Shown here in pieces: positions 22,356-35,235 of a stretch of 64,000 nucleotides of DNA. Position 1 is the stretch's first letter, and each line of letters opens with the position of its first letter. The stretch comes from Daedaleopsis sinensis (lineage: Eukaryota > Basidiomycota > Agaricomycetes > Polyporales > Polyporaceae): assembly GCA_033807695.1 (NCBI GenBank), contig CM066311.1:496001-560000 (forward strand). Reading direction: 5' to 3'. The notes under the pieces were generated by a model. The model saw nothing but the letters and a program-made list of their open reading frames with translations. It had not been told where the DNA came from and did not search any database. A program made the position numbers and the translations under genes.

Positions 22356-22485
22356 GAATTATTCAAATCCACAGCGTCGCGCCATATCGCCAGCTTGGAG
22401 AGGGCGAACATCGACTTGCAACAGCGAGTTGCAGCTGCCGAGTGCGAATCCTCCATGAGCCAATCTCGCCGGGCAATTGTATTCT
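22356..22485 (+). pseudogene. coiled-coil gene fragment, unit 2
   Basis: The bases encode FKSTASRHIASLERANIDL then QQRVAAAE, which parallels 18345. No start, stop or flanking exon could be supported. Confidence 0.4.
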
Positions 22486-22770
22486 GAGGCCATCCTGACG
22501 TAGCGTCGACATGCAAACGCAATGAATCCCAGGTGGTCATTGAACCGATTCAATGGCCTTGAGATCTGAGCAATCGCGAAAATGTTCGCCCATGATAATC
22601 TTACAAATAACCACGAGCCATATGGGATTTGGATCGTAGCCGCTTCATCGTTCACCATCGAATCCCTAGCGAGTTCGCCAGCTGCTTCACCTCATCGGTC
22701 CCTGGCAGCCCTTCTTGCACGCTAGCACGCCATCAGTACAAAGTTCGCAAAACTCATACTCAAGGAGCAC

Positions 22771-24074
22771 TCACAGCTTCCCGACATCCGCCACCGCGTT
22801 GGCCGCGAGCTTCTGCGCTTCTCCTGCCGCCCTCTGCGCGAGTTTCTGTGCCCCGTCCATCGCACTCTCTGCAGCCTTCCGTGCTTCGTCGACTAGTGCA
22901 CCCTGCTGACTACCTTGGGGCTCTGCAAGACTTGGAGCGAGCTGAGATACGGAACTGCCGACCGCTTCGAGGGTGGAGAGCATCCTGCGCATCATGTGTC
23001 TAGACGGTCTGCATGGAAGGTACGGACAATGAAAGACTGACCACTCTCGGACACCAGACAGGGCTGCAGCGCTCTCTATAGTGGATTGCTTGAACTTCGA
23101 TTGCCAGAGATTGCTGAGATGGCTTTGAACCGAAGCCACCTGCGAGGCCGCCCTATGGTGGCCGTTTCCTATCAGTCAGATGCGTGGACACCAATCGGAA
23201 AGCATTGGCAACACATACAATTGCGTGAGTGCAATGCTGGTGTCCGTGCCAGTCACCTTAGACCGCCGACCGCCGCCCCAGAGAACTGCAAGCAGCGCAC
23301 GTACTAGCCGATACGCGAAGTAGCAGGTCTGTGCATAGTCTATGAGCACCATCTTTCCAAATCGACGCATATAATGAGAACATACCGCGAGCTTGAAGAA
23401 GACGGTCGTAATAGAAGGACCTTTACTACCTCTACCTCCACTGCTTGACGGGGCACTGTATGAGTAGTAGGGCTGGGATGGGGGCCCCTGCAAAGACTGC
23501 CATACGCGCGGTTGCGAGTAAAGACGCTGGTCCGGCTCTTCTCTCTTCCGAGGTTGCTCGACACGCGGACGAGGTTCCGCGGCGTTTGTCTGCCCTATTC
23601 CGCGGCTGTAGTCTCGCAGCTGTTCGACGAAGCGCATGCCGTTCTCAACCTTCTCCAGCAGTACCTGTACGCGCCGATGGTGCCCGTCAATGGGTCCTAG
23701 TAAGCAGTTATCAGGGATCGGTAGTCGACGTCATAGCACGCACAGCAAGCTTGGCAAGACCTCTTACCATCCGCATAGAAACGATTCGTATGCGCGACGC
23801 GGAGGCGCGCCTCCTCCTTAACGGCGTCCAGGTAGATCTCCGTCGCCTTGCGCGCAGCATCCGCCTGTGCGGGCTGTATGGATTTCAATGAGGCTTGAGT
23901 CAGGATCGCTTGTGGCTGGAGATCCTCTGCTCGCTCTCCCACGAGCTTATATTCGCGGACAGAGCGATCGCGTTCGCGAACGTGGGCGGTACAAAGAGAT
24001 GAGTCCTTGCGCGCGAATTTAGGACAGCGTGTCTGCTGGTCTGCCAGACGAGCAGAGCAGATAGTATGCGCCAT
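22771..24074 (-). CDS. C/C/C/H cysteine-module protein, unit 2
   Basis: It starts MAHTIC at 24074 with the same module (CSARLADQQTRC, then LCTAH) and ends exon 1 with HTNRFYADG. Exon 2 continues with VENGMRFVEQLRDYSRGI, a charged linker, a Ser-rich stretch and a hydrophobic segment (ITTVFFKLA), then TCYFAYRLVRALLAVLWGG. A downstream open stretch to 22771 holds an Ala-rich amphipathic helix (ARKAAESAMDGAQKLAQRA). That stretch has no counterpart in unit 1, so it may be a separate exon or gene. Exon joins after 23400 are not certain. Confidence 0.55.
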
Positions 24075-25808
24075 AGCGGAGTAGAGCTAGGACCTGAAGC
24101 GAGGACGAGGAGCATGCAGCATGAAAGTCCAGAGAGAGGAGGGCTCGTGTGCGGCGCGAGAGCAGGTTGCTACAGCATAAGGTTTGACATTATCGCGGCC
24201 GGATCCGGACATAGTATAGCTGTTGACGCGCTGGACCGCACCAGCATAACGACGGTCACGAGCAGATATACAAATCAAGCGGAGCATGTTCTACGGGCTA
24301 CAAGAGCAGTAAAGGGAGAGAGCGTAAGCGGGACACAATGATGCTACATTTCAGAGGGAAAATAGCCGCGCCAGCAGAGTCATGTCAGATCAGCAATGCA
24401 AGAGGGGGAGACGGAAAGATACCGTACAAGCATGGAAGGGACGATGCGTCCATGTCAGACAGCGCGCTCGAGCTCTGTGGTCTCCTCGTACAGCGGCGGC
24501 GGGAGAGACCCGGTCTCGGCTCCCAAGATCCCCCGCAGCCGCTCCATCACCTCCCGGAGAGCCGTGATCTCGGTGCGCAGGTTCGAGACGACGGCCGCAG
24601 ACGTGATGGGCGGAAGTGGTTGGGAGGTGGACGGCCCAGCATCTTCACGAAGGCCCGGCAAGGGGGTCGGCTCGCGGCTGCTGCGCTGAACTCCTCCGAT
24701 GTAAAGAACCGGCAGGCCCTTCTCGGAGAATCGCCATGGTTCTACCCGCGAGCGTAACGGAGAGAGACGGCGTCGGTGCAAGTAGAGAGCGACGACGACG
24801 ATGCCGATGGCCAGGGCTATACCGCCCACGACGACTCCGATCACTACACGGACGGGGAGAGGGTTCTTGTGTTGGGACGGGCCTGCTGGTGAAAAGGAAG
24901 GTGATTGAGCGGGAGTGGTTGATGACGATGACCGCGTGGACAGAGATAAAGATGCGAGAGTCGATGGCGTGTGGACCGAGGTGCTGTTAGTCGTCGATAC
25001 GGGAGGGAAGGATGTCGTATACGTCATGGAGTGGGGGGCTGGAGATGATGAAGAGTCCTTCATCTCGTCCACGACGGTGTAAACCACGTAGTCGAACAAG
25101 AACAGCGAGTTCTCGAATAGTGGCCCATCAAGCAGGATCTGCAACGTGTGTTCCGTGTTATCCAGGCCTGTCTTGGAGAAGACTAATGCGTTGTACGTGA
25201 ACTCCTCGGAAGACGTTGGATCATGCTCGAATGGCCGTTGAGGAGCATCGTCAAGCATGAAATCAAGAAATGTTTGGGTATCGGTGTCTGGCACTTGGTT
25301 GGCGAGCACCCCATACACGTACACCGCGATTCCAGAAAACTGTAGAGTGACCGTGTACGTGTCCGACATGAACGCCTGGTACGGGTACGTCGCGTCGTGC
25401 CATGTCCCGTTGTGAACCTGCGTGGGATCGAGTTGAATGTGACATCCATCGCAGGTCGATCCTTGGGCCCACGGATATGAGCCATGCAGGGGGTAGTGTC
25501 GGTAACTGCCGGAGAGCGTCTAGGAGCACCCAGTAGACATTGATGCGATTGTTGGGAGCATTTGAACCAGTTTTAATCTAGAATAGAACATTACAATCAA
25601 GAATAGCGAGAATCGACTTGATGGCAACATGATGAAATCTAGATGCATGCTCGGATATCAGGATGATCCTGAACGACGTGAGCGTTGAGCGACAAGAAAT
25701 AACGATGGTGATACATTGTGTCCAAGCAAAACATGTCCTTCACTACTAGCCTGCGAGTCTACGATGTACGTCTACTTGAACATCAGCAAAACAACCAGCA
25801 GTTGGCGA

Positions 25809-28674
25809 TCATTGACGAGCAGAACCGCGGCCACGCCCGCGTCCGCGACTGCGCACCGGGCGAGTGACTTGAGGACGAGGAATTTCTTCTACCTGCGCAT
25901 CGCCATCCTCCACAGGCTCAGGCTCCTCCACAGGAGTGACGGCTTTGCCCTTGCCCTTGCCCTTGCCCTTGCCCTTGCCCTTGACGTTGACGTTGACGTT
26001 GACATTGACCGCATCGCTCTCGACGACGTCGTTCGAACGGCTTCTCGAAGCGGCCCGGGAGACCCTAGTAGTCTTCGTCGCGTTGCCCGACTTCGCAGGA
26101 AGAGGCTTCGCGGACGCAGCAACAGCGTGGACCAGCTCACGCCTCGTCTGAACAGTGTCATCCTCATCCTCGTCTGACTGCTCAATGGCATCAGTCGGGG
26201 AGGTGGACGTTTCAGGCTCTTCCGGGCCGGACGAGGAGCGAACCCCGTCATGGCCATCCATGTCGTGCTGGCTCGATCCTGACGGACGTTGAGATGCTGC
26301 AGAGAGTTGTTCGAACATAGCCTGTTAACAGATATGTGCATAGTTAGTTAGTGTAGCACAAGAATCGAGAAAATACTCACCTGCGAATGCCGGTGGGTAT
26401 AATCGTAGGCTTCCACATAGTCTGCTGGGTCTTGCGCACCAGAGAGAGGAACATCGACACCGTAGACCACACCATCGTCATCAAGGGAAGCAGAAGCTAG
26501 AGCAGCAGCAGCTTCGTCGACGCCAGAAGTCGACGTCGACGCAGCGATGGCCTTCGCAGAGACAATGTCGGTGGTGTTGCCATCGTCGCCATCGTGCTCG
26601 TGTTTGTTGTCGCGATCCTTGCTATTCTCGCCACTCTCGTCGACCTCCTCGCTGCTGCTTCCGCTGTCGTTCTTGTCGTTCTTGTCGTCGCTGTCCTCGC
26701 CGCTGTCCTCGCCGCTGTCCTCGCCGCTGTCCTCGCCGCTGTCCTCGCCGCCTTCCTCGCCGCTGTCCTCGCCGCTGTCTTTGCCGCTGTCCTTGCCGCC
26801 GTCCTTGCCGCTGTCCTTGCCGCTGTCCTCGCCGCTGTCGTCGTTGTCGTCGTTGTCGTCGCTCTCGTCGTCGCTATCCTCGCCGCTGTCGTCGCTCTCG
26901 TCGTCTTCGACGGCCTTGCGGCCTTTCGGGTGCTTGCGATGCTTGCCCTTTTTGTCTGCGACGTTCGACTTCTTGTGGCTGCCGTCCTGGTGTTTGCTGT
27001 CCTTTTGGCTACCGCCCTTCTTGCGTCCGCCGGCACCGGTGTCTTCATTGTCGCTTGGAGCTTCATTGAGGCAGCTCCAATCGATGCTGTTGATCGAGCC
27101 GGGTGCTGGAGCCGTCTCCGAGTCAGCAGTCTTCTTGCCAGTCTTCTTGTCGGCAGGTGTGTCGTCATACTTAGTGCGCTTGAAGACGAAGGTTTTGATA
27201 GTTGCCATGAGCTTCTGGACAACGACAGTCTTGCCGTTCTGGAGGAACCACTTCAAGTACTCGTCGAAGAGCGGCTCGTAGTCGTACCCAAACTGGGTAT
27301 CTTCGGACACTATGTAGCGCAGCTGTGATTATGTAGGTCAGTACGATTAACAAGCAATGAGAACACTAGGGTGACTCACCGCGACGGCCGCGAAAGCAAC
27401 CATGCTGTACGATATAGTATCAATGTCCCACCTAACGCCGTTTGAGTTCGAACGGGGCTTGTACTTCTTCTGCAACGCGTTGCGACCATAGCAGAAGACG
27501 CGCACGATCTGTAAAAGGTTATAAGTATGAACAAGAATAGAGCCGGGGATGAAACGTAGTACGCACCTTAGGGATCGCTTCTTGGTGGAACGCCTTCTTG
27601 GCGACGCCGGAGAAGCCGATGGGATAGATGATTGGGACCAACGCATTCTTCTTCGAGCCTGACAGCTCTTGCAGCACCTTCCGGTTCTGCCACTTGGGAA
27701 TGTGGCACAAAATTGCCGTACGCGCGTACTTGAGCCTCTCGATGAGGTGACCCTTGAAAAGATCGGCTGCGTCCACCATCTGAATAAATGTTAGTGGGTA
27801 ATGTGACAGATTAGTACACAAATTACATACCGCGTTCAGGTATAGCGAGTCGTCGAGCTTCGCGTCGGCACCGAAGGGCAGGAAGTCGACCAGCTCCTTC
27901 GATATCGCGTCCATCTGGCTGGCAGTGCTCATGTAACGAGTGTTCGCGTCGTCAGGTTTGACCTTCGCGAGGTGGGGCGCCTTGATCTTGGAGAGTGCCT
28001 CCTTCGACAACCACGGCCGCAAGACCAGCACGTAGTTGCGGCCGATGTCCTGGAGCGTGGCGATGAGTTGCTGCACGTCGGCGGGATAATCAGCGTAAAG
28101 CCCCTTCTTGAGCTTGCCGCCGCAGGTCGCGCATAGTTTGCTGGCACCGGCAGCAGCATTTTCGAGGGTCTTCTTCTCCTGCTGAAGCACGCCAACGATA
28201 ACTTGTGCCTCTCTGATAAACTGTAGAAAATGTGAGTTATAATCGACTGCTAGATAGGGGGGTGTAATAGCGCACCTCAATCAGCTTTTGCGCTGTGGCG
28301 TCCTCCGGAACGATTGTCAAGAACGTCTGGATGCGGACGTCCATGTCCACGGTATTCTTCTTGCTCGTCTTCTTCTTCTCCTTCTCCTTCGTCTTCTTCT
28401 CCTTCTTCTCCTTCGTCGTCTTCTCCTTCGTCGGCTTCTCCTTGTCCTTCGTCTTCTCCTTGGTCTTGGTCTTGACGGTCTTGGTCGTCGCCTTCTCCTT
28501 CTCCTTCTCCTTCTCCTTCCCCTTCGTCTTGTCGTTAGCCTTCTTGGAGCTCTTGCGCACAGGAACTTGAACACCGTCGTCATCCTCTTCGTCGCCTGAC
28601 ACATTGAGGTCGAATGTCTCGGACTCTTCGCTCGAGGAGTCCGATATTGGAATGGTTTTGCGAGAGCGGCCCAT
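25809..28674 (-). CDS. Plavaka accessory protein, right copy
   Basis: Same six-exon structure and 861-residue product as at 7277-10142. The only coding difference found is silent (GAC for GAT at 28339). The Lys-Gly and Ser-Gly-Glu-Asp repeat tracts have identical lengths in both copies, which is notable because such tracts change fast. Confidence 0.75.
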
Positions 28675-29288
28675 CGTTGTTTAAGCTAGTACAAATGCGG
28701 TTAGAAAAATACTTTAGAGACCATAGTAGTAGATGGCGCACTCACATAGGAGAGTGGAATGCAAGATATGTGCAAAGATTGTGTATGCGGCCGTGTTCAC
28801 GAACACTAGGTGATAGCAAGTGGTCGGTGTTCGGCACGATGGAGGGGTGGGCGGTGGGCGCGGGGAACGAAGGGCGTGAAGCGCGGGGAACGAAGGGCGT
28901 AAAGCGCGGGGAACGAAGTGCGTGAAGCACGGGAAATGAAGTGCGCGGGGCACGGGGAATGAAGTGCGCGGGTCGCGGGGAACAAAATGCGCGGGGCGCG
29001 GGGAATGAAGGTCGTGGTGGACGGTAGACGTTGGATGTGGTGATGGAGAGCGCGGTGGCGAATGACACGGTGACGGCGTTGGCCGACGTGGTAGTGTTGG
29101 CGTTGGCGTTGGTAGGCGCGAGCGCGGAAAACGGAGGGCACAGGGGAGGCGTGCCACGCGGTGAATAGAGGGTACAGTGGCGGGGACGGGACGGTGCGGT
29201 GTAGGAGATTGTGGTGGCGGATGGCACAGTCGTAGAGGCGGGCGAGGTAGACAGAGGAGAGCGCAGTGGAGAAGACGGGTACAGTGAA

Positions 29289-29406
29289 CGGAGGGCGCGG
29301 TGGAGGTAGAGGAAGGCGCAGTAGATGTAGAGGAGGGCGCAGTAGAGGTAGAGGAGGGCGCGGTGGAGGTAGAGGAGGGCGCGGTGGAGGTAGAGGAGGG
29401 CGCGGT
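29289..29406 (-). repeat. tandem minisatellite in the right Plavaka copy
   Basis: Inverted equivalent of 6545-6662, with the same number of units. Confidence 0.75.
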
Positions 29407-30642
29407 GGCAGGAGCGCAGTGAACGGAAGGCGCGGTGAAGGAGAGAACAATGGGAGAGCGCAGTGGGGGAGAGCGCAGTGAGGGACAGTGCAGTAGAGGA
29501 GGTGAGCACAACAAATGCAGGGTGGGTGGATGGTAAACAGACGGTGTGGTCAACGGAGGGTGGCGAGTGTGGTAGGTCAACGTAAGGTACAGTGGAGAGG
29601 TAAGCTGAACAGAACGTACAATTGGTGGGTGTGTGTGAGCGGATTTTGTGTATTGTAGTCGGTGAAGCTTGAGGCCTTGAGGGCGTAGTGAGATGAAGTA
29701 GAGCGGGGGAGACAGAAGCCCAGAGAAGACACAAAGCAAGATGCAAGAAAACGGATAGCAGGCAAGAAGTCGGAGAGTGGACGAAGGTCGTCAGTGCAGG
29801 GGGAGGGGGAGAGCTGTGGCGGTCGCTGGTGGAGGGGGGAGTGTCAATGGATGGAGGTTGCTGGAAAGCGGGGGCGGGGGACGGGATGATGTATATATAG
29901 CGGCGGCTCGTTCCAAGATGGTCGCTGTCTAGTCAGTTCGAAAGTCGAGCTCGTCGACCGTGCAGATGACGAGCAGGACCGCGTTGACACCGCTCGCGCA
30001 GGGTCGGAGCACGTTGCGGTTGGCGCCGGTGATGTTCCCGCGAGAATACTTGACGTACTTAGATAATTTAACATCTTCCACCCATTTTATGGCCAGCACT
30101 TGTGCTCATGAGGCACTCTGGTACTTGTAAGCAATGCCAATGGAGACAGAGGATGTATACACGAGCCCTTATTTATGAGACCAACAGCAGTTTGTGCCTC
30201 GTCCAGACGCGCGCCTGTAACATCGATCAGTGTGCGACAATGAGGCGCAACTTCGCAGCTCCTGGCACATTCCGCCATGATTCAGAAGCTCAGTCTTCCG
30301 TCTGCATTGTACAGGAGACCTCTGGGAGCTTGCTTGAAGTTCTGAAACCTTTCAGAGGTGTGATCAAATGACAATCCATTCACAATGGTGTTTCTCTGCC
30401 ATACTACGACAAAGTTAGCGAAGACTCGGGATCTCTGCCTGCTTGCAATGAATGTGAATCCAGACTCACCATGATTCAGATCATCGACATACTAAGGGTG
30501 TGAACATTTAGCAATTTGGCACATAGAAGCCATTCAGCAGAGGTAGTTCGCCTTGCCGAGCTTCCTCGCAACATTTAATGCGGCGTCGTGTCACAACACA
30601 TATGATGCTCAAGGACGTAAGTAGTTGTATTGTAGCAAACCT

Positions 30643-31173
30643 TCATCCCGCCCTGCCCGAGCCCTTCCCATGGATCTTGTGCAAGAACACTTTCCACGCC
30701 TCTTTCGAGGTCAGCTCACGTCCAAATCTGTGGTGGTACTGGATGTGGACGTCCGGTTTGTAGTGCTGGAACACCTCGAGATTCTGGCAGGCCTCTTGCT
30801 GCTCGCGAAGACGGTTCTCGTACTCACGCGTTGCCCGGTCCTTATTGGCGCCACGAATCTTTGTGTGTTCGACAAGTCCCGAGCGGTGCACGAGTATCTG
30901 GCAATAGTCAGCAAGCCATAGATCGCGCTGCAGCTGCACACGCACCTGCTCAGCAATGTTCGCGGCCGCGATAGCGGTTGCAAGGATACCTTGTTGTCGG
31001 AGGATGTAGAGAGTCACGGCCTGCTTGTCCAAATGTCTGCTCAGCTGAGGTGCCAGGGGGTTAAGCAACACCCATTGCAGTGATACGCACTCGGATGGGG
31101 CTTGAGCCCTCACGGAGTCTATCTCCAACACCCTGTACTTTGTGGTGTGCGGGCTGCGTACGTGGTGAGTCAT
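30643..31173 (-). CDS. captured Snu66/SART-1 C-terminal fragment, right copy
   Basis: Identical as far as I can see to 4778-5308, including the SKEAWKVFL and IHGKGSGRAG motifs. Its presence in both elements shows that capture came before the last transposition. Confidence 0.7.
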   Translation of the reverse strand: MTHHVRSPHTTKYRVLEIDSVRAQAPSECVSLQWVLLNPLAPQLSRHLDKQAVTLYILRQQGILATAIAAANIAEQVRVQLQRDLWLADYCQILVHRSGLVEHTKIRGANKDRATREYENRLREQQEACQNLEVFQHYKPDVHIQYHHRFGRELTSKEAWKVFLHKIHGKGSGRAG

Positions 31174-31505
31174 GGCGGTTGTGAATGTCAAGTCTATCAG
31201 ACGGAAGGGTGTTTGTGTGAGTCTGCACGTACCGACTCCTCTGAGCGTTGAGTCCACGCGTCCAATCAGAAAAAGCTGAGTTGCGAAGAGGAGGCCTATT
31301 AGGAGTGAGGTGGCGGGCGGGTCGTTGTAGTTGGAAGTTGAAGTTGCGATGGGAATGAGGCGCCAATATGCGTCGTTGCAGACTTGTCGGAGCCGCGCGC
31401 TTGAATGTCTTCCGGACTTTGTCAAGAAATATATAAATACTGTACAGTCATCGACAAGAATATGGATATGTATGAGACAGGCAGGCTCGTATCACTACTA
31501 CAGTA

Positions 31506-34500
31506 CTACGTATTCCAGATCGTAGCGAATTGCATCCTACAGCGTAAGAACATGTCCCCATCAATAGTATCAACAACGAAATAGTCACGATGTGTATCGT
31601 CGCCACAGTCAGAAATGATGTAAGCACCGCGAACGATCGTCTCCATGCGGATGAAACTGGTACCTCCGGAACGGACACGACATAAACCCAGGTCAGCATC
31701 GAGAGTACGACGTGGTGTATCAACAACCACCTCGAAGACCTCGACAAACGCAAAGGGGTACATGACCTTGGTACTGTCCACCTGGTAGACGAACATCTCC
31801 TTCAGTTTACCAAACTTCAAGCTAGGCTTGGACGTGTCGGCCGGATTATTTGCGAGGAATGCGACACAGTCAAAGCGAGCGGCACGATAGAAGTTTGGGT
31901 TGCACCGCAAGTAATCGACAGACAACTCCCAAGTCACGATCGAGTTGTATTCCACCTTGAGGTACTTGGCAGGAATGACCTGTGTAAGCGAAATGAGTAC
32001 TGCTGTGGACAGAAAAATGTACCGAACACTTGAAGATGTTCACCGTATCAGATGCCTTCAGCGCAAGCGCGTTCTTTCCCTTGCCAGGGAACTTCAGCTT
32101 GCCGACGAGTTCGTTCAAGCGGCTGCGGAACTGCGAATATGCCGGGTCACCAGCGTGCAACCGTTCGATGGATGCAAGTGTAACTGGCACGTCGCGCGAG
32201 CCGAGTGTGATGTGCTCGAACCGGAAGGGGTCTACATCCTCCCACTCTTCGTTGAGGTCTTCAGAAGTGATCACATCGTAGTCTGTGTCGTATGTGTCGC
32301 TAGCATTGGCAGCGTCTTGTGCATCCATGAGATGGCGGATGGCCTTCGCAACAAGGAACTGATGCTCCACATTCGCGATCTAAAGCACAATGTTAGACAG
32401 TAGTTGCAGATCAGATTGGAACAAATTCAACAGAGTCGACTCACCTGGTGCTCGACATCCCTGAAGTTTGTTCGCGTCTGGTATATCTCCTTAAGCGCAT
32501 GATGAGAAGACTCGGAGGGCTTGGTATTGAAGTTACGTGTGACACCCTTATCCTCGATGTCTTTCGTGGTGTGGTCGTGGGTATGCAACTTGGGGAAGTT
32601 CCACCTCTTGCCCGGATGGAAGTCTTCATATGCCTGACAGATACAATGCACATGAGCACTGCAAACGATAGGTGAACCACTGTGTGGGACATTACCAGAA
32701 TAGCGGTGGAGAAGCGAGGGAGTGTCTTCCGGAAAGCGGCGAGTCGCTCCTCAGTCTGCCGATGCAGACCGGCATATACATCGAGAATGTTGTAGATACG
32801 AATTGCCGTCAAGAGGAGATACCAACGCCGATCGTTGACCAAGACGTTGTAGGTAGCAGGTACAATGACCTGCAGCATCGACGATCATCGGCAGGAGTTC
32901 CAACTGAATGGTGGCAACGATATCTTACCTTCGAAATGTCTTCATATTTGCTACCGTCAGCGAAAGAGATTGAATCGATCTCCGAGAAATGATTGAAGTC
33001 CCTCCAGCGCGGGAGATTGTCAAACCTGAAGGCGATCGATCAGCATCAAATCCGCACAGTGATTGTATCCGTCTCCATCACGTACTGCGCGTTTGCTTGG
33101 ATTCTGATGTTGCGTATCGAGCCCGCCAAGATCTTCTGGTACTCATCGAAGAGATGGTCGCTGAACAGCCCCCCGTGGTATGCGTGTAGTCTGTCCCAGG
33201 AGAGAGCTTCGTGAACGTTGCAGTGCGGGATTCTCCAAAAGACGTTCTGCGGTACATGACGTATGAGCGAGCACAGCACAAATAGATGACCGGAGCACTG
33301 GTAGTGGAACATACCAAGACTGGCCGGATACCTATCTTGACGAGATCAGGTTCTTTCTGAGCGGCGGGGATGTCTTGCTCGACGATGTACTGGCCCTCCT
33401 CGTGGGTCCGCAGCTTGTGAAGCGGATGCTCTGCTAGGAACTTGAGCTCGTCACTTGGCACATGGCAAACAGGACAGCTCTGATTGCCTCCCATGCCACG
33501 CGTGAGCGCCATCATGCTCCTAAGGAAAATGTAAATAACGTGCAGGCTGTCGAGGACAAGCGCAGAAGTCTCCGGAGTGGCGTACTGTTCCTCGTAGTCA
33601 CCGGAAAGAATCAAAACGATAGGGTATAGGACTCGCTCCTTCCCATCGCCGCAACGAAACTTTTGACCGCGACCTTTGCCCCATGCGTATACGTCGAAGA
33701 GGGCCTTGAGAATGATCCAAAACGACTCGTGCCACACTATCCGTTTGTGGGTAGTGTAGCTGAGCTTACCCTCCTCGTTACTATCTTCGACCTATCCTTC
33801 CGTGAGACGACTGAGGAGATATGAAGAGTGAGTATACTTACGATTGGGAGGAAACCAACGAGTTGACCACCGCCGAATCCATCGCTGTTGCGAATGCTGA
33901 TCGGCAGATTGGCTAGCCTCACAATGACTGGGTAACCTTTCTTCCCTCCGAAGGAGGACAGTCGGGTTTTGTCTGCGTAGAGGATGAACGGTACGGGTCC
34001 ATTCACATCTGCCGGAAGGGAACTCTAAAAGCATTCACGTGTGAGCGCTGCTTATTATACACTTAGCATGTTTACCTCAATCCTCCACCAGGCTGCAGCG
34101 GTATGTGGCTCATCGATGAACCTTTCCCATTTGCCATTGGTATACTTATAGCGCCTGACGGAGTGCCAGACCATCTTCGAAGCGAGGATCGGGTCGCTGA
34201 TGAGTGCGAGCGCCCAATCCCAGATGTTGCGCGCCCACACGGTGTACTCTCGGGTGGTGTCGTGGATATAAGGGGCTGAGATTGTGTACGAAGTGAACTA
34301 CAAAGTGATACATGAGCTAGAGACACAGCTTAGAGCGACAAAGTGTACAGACACCAGGCTGCAGATTCGCGGCATCCTTCCACGCCGCCCGCACGTCCTT
34401 GTACGACTTGAAGGTCAGATCCTTCGAGTCTGCCCCGATGCGCCGGATGAGGGACAAAGACTCGTTCATCTGCGCCTTGGTGAGCCCTGCCTTCAGCGCG

Positions 34501-35235
34501 AAGTGCGCAAACTCGAAGTCGATGCGCGTCTTGAAAGGTTTCCACGGTTCGGAAGCGATGTTGGCGAGCGAGCTGGAAGCTGGGGTGTCGGAGAGAAACT
34601 CGCCGAGCTTCAAGTAGGTGACGCGCCCCTTCTCCGCATGAGGGTGGGGGACGATTTTGATATCCCCTTCCTCCGGAACCCACTCTGTCAAGTCGGCAAG
34701 CGAGAGAGTATCCGAGTCGACGTCTGACTCTGCGTCCAAGGTGGCAGGTGCTCTCTCTGGCGGAGGAGGAGGCTGTCCCTCACCGTGAGTCCGCGAATGG
34801 GCCTGGATGTTGAGCAGGCTGGCAGGGACGACGATCTTGGATCGTACAGGAGCGCTCCTGGTGGTAGCCTGGGAACTCTGAAGGGGTGCAGGTGCGTTGA
34901 CGTGCTCCGGTATGTACACTACGAACAATGTTGACTGCGAGAATCGGCATGCATAGAAACAAACTCACCTCGTCCTTTCAGAGTAGGTGCTGATCCAATG
35001 TAGGGAGACGCAACCAGGACTGGCTCCACTCCGACGCCAGTCGCTGGTCCTAGTAGCAGGAGAGTTCAAGTCAGCGTTGTAGTTGAAACAGACGTGAGAC
35101 AGGCGAACCTGGAGCCGTGTGCCGCGCGGCTTTGACTCGAGTCGGGCAAATAAGGTCATGTTCGACCTGTCCGCCTTTACCGAGAACTTGTTGACAGGCT
35201 CCGCAGGTAGCCTTGCGAGTTGGTTTAGAAGACAT
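31506..35235 (-). CDS. Plavaka transposase, right copy
   Basis: Same exon set as 716-4445 and fully open. At 35123 it has Arg (CGG) where the left copy has Gln (CAG), in the first exon beside the zinc-finger-like region. Since CG to CA is the common direction of change, the right copy probably keeps the ancestral residue. Confidence 0.88.

Larger units (their letters stand above)
22311..25496. repeat. tandem duplication, unit 2 (interrupted; resumes at 35788)
   Basis: This is the second copy of the 4 kb block. It is split by the right Plavaka copy and continues from 35788 to about 36340. When the transposon is ignored, the two parts are collinear with 18300-22310. Confidence 0.75.
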
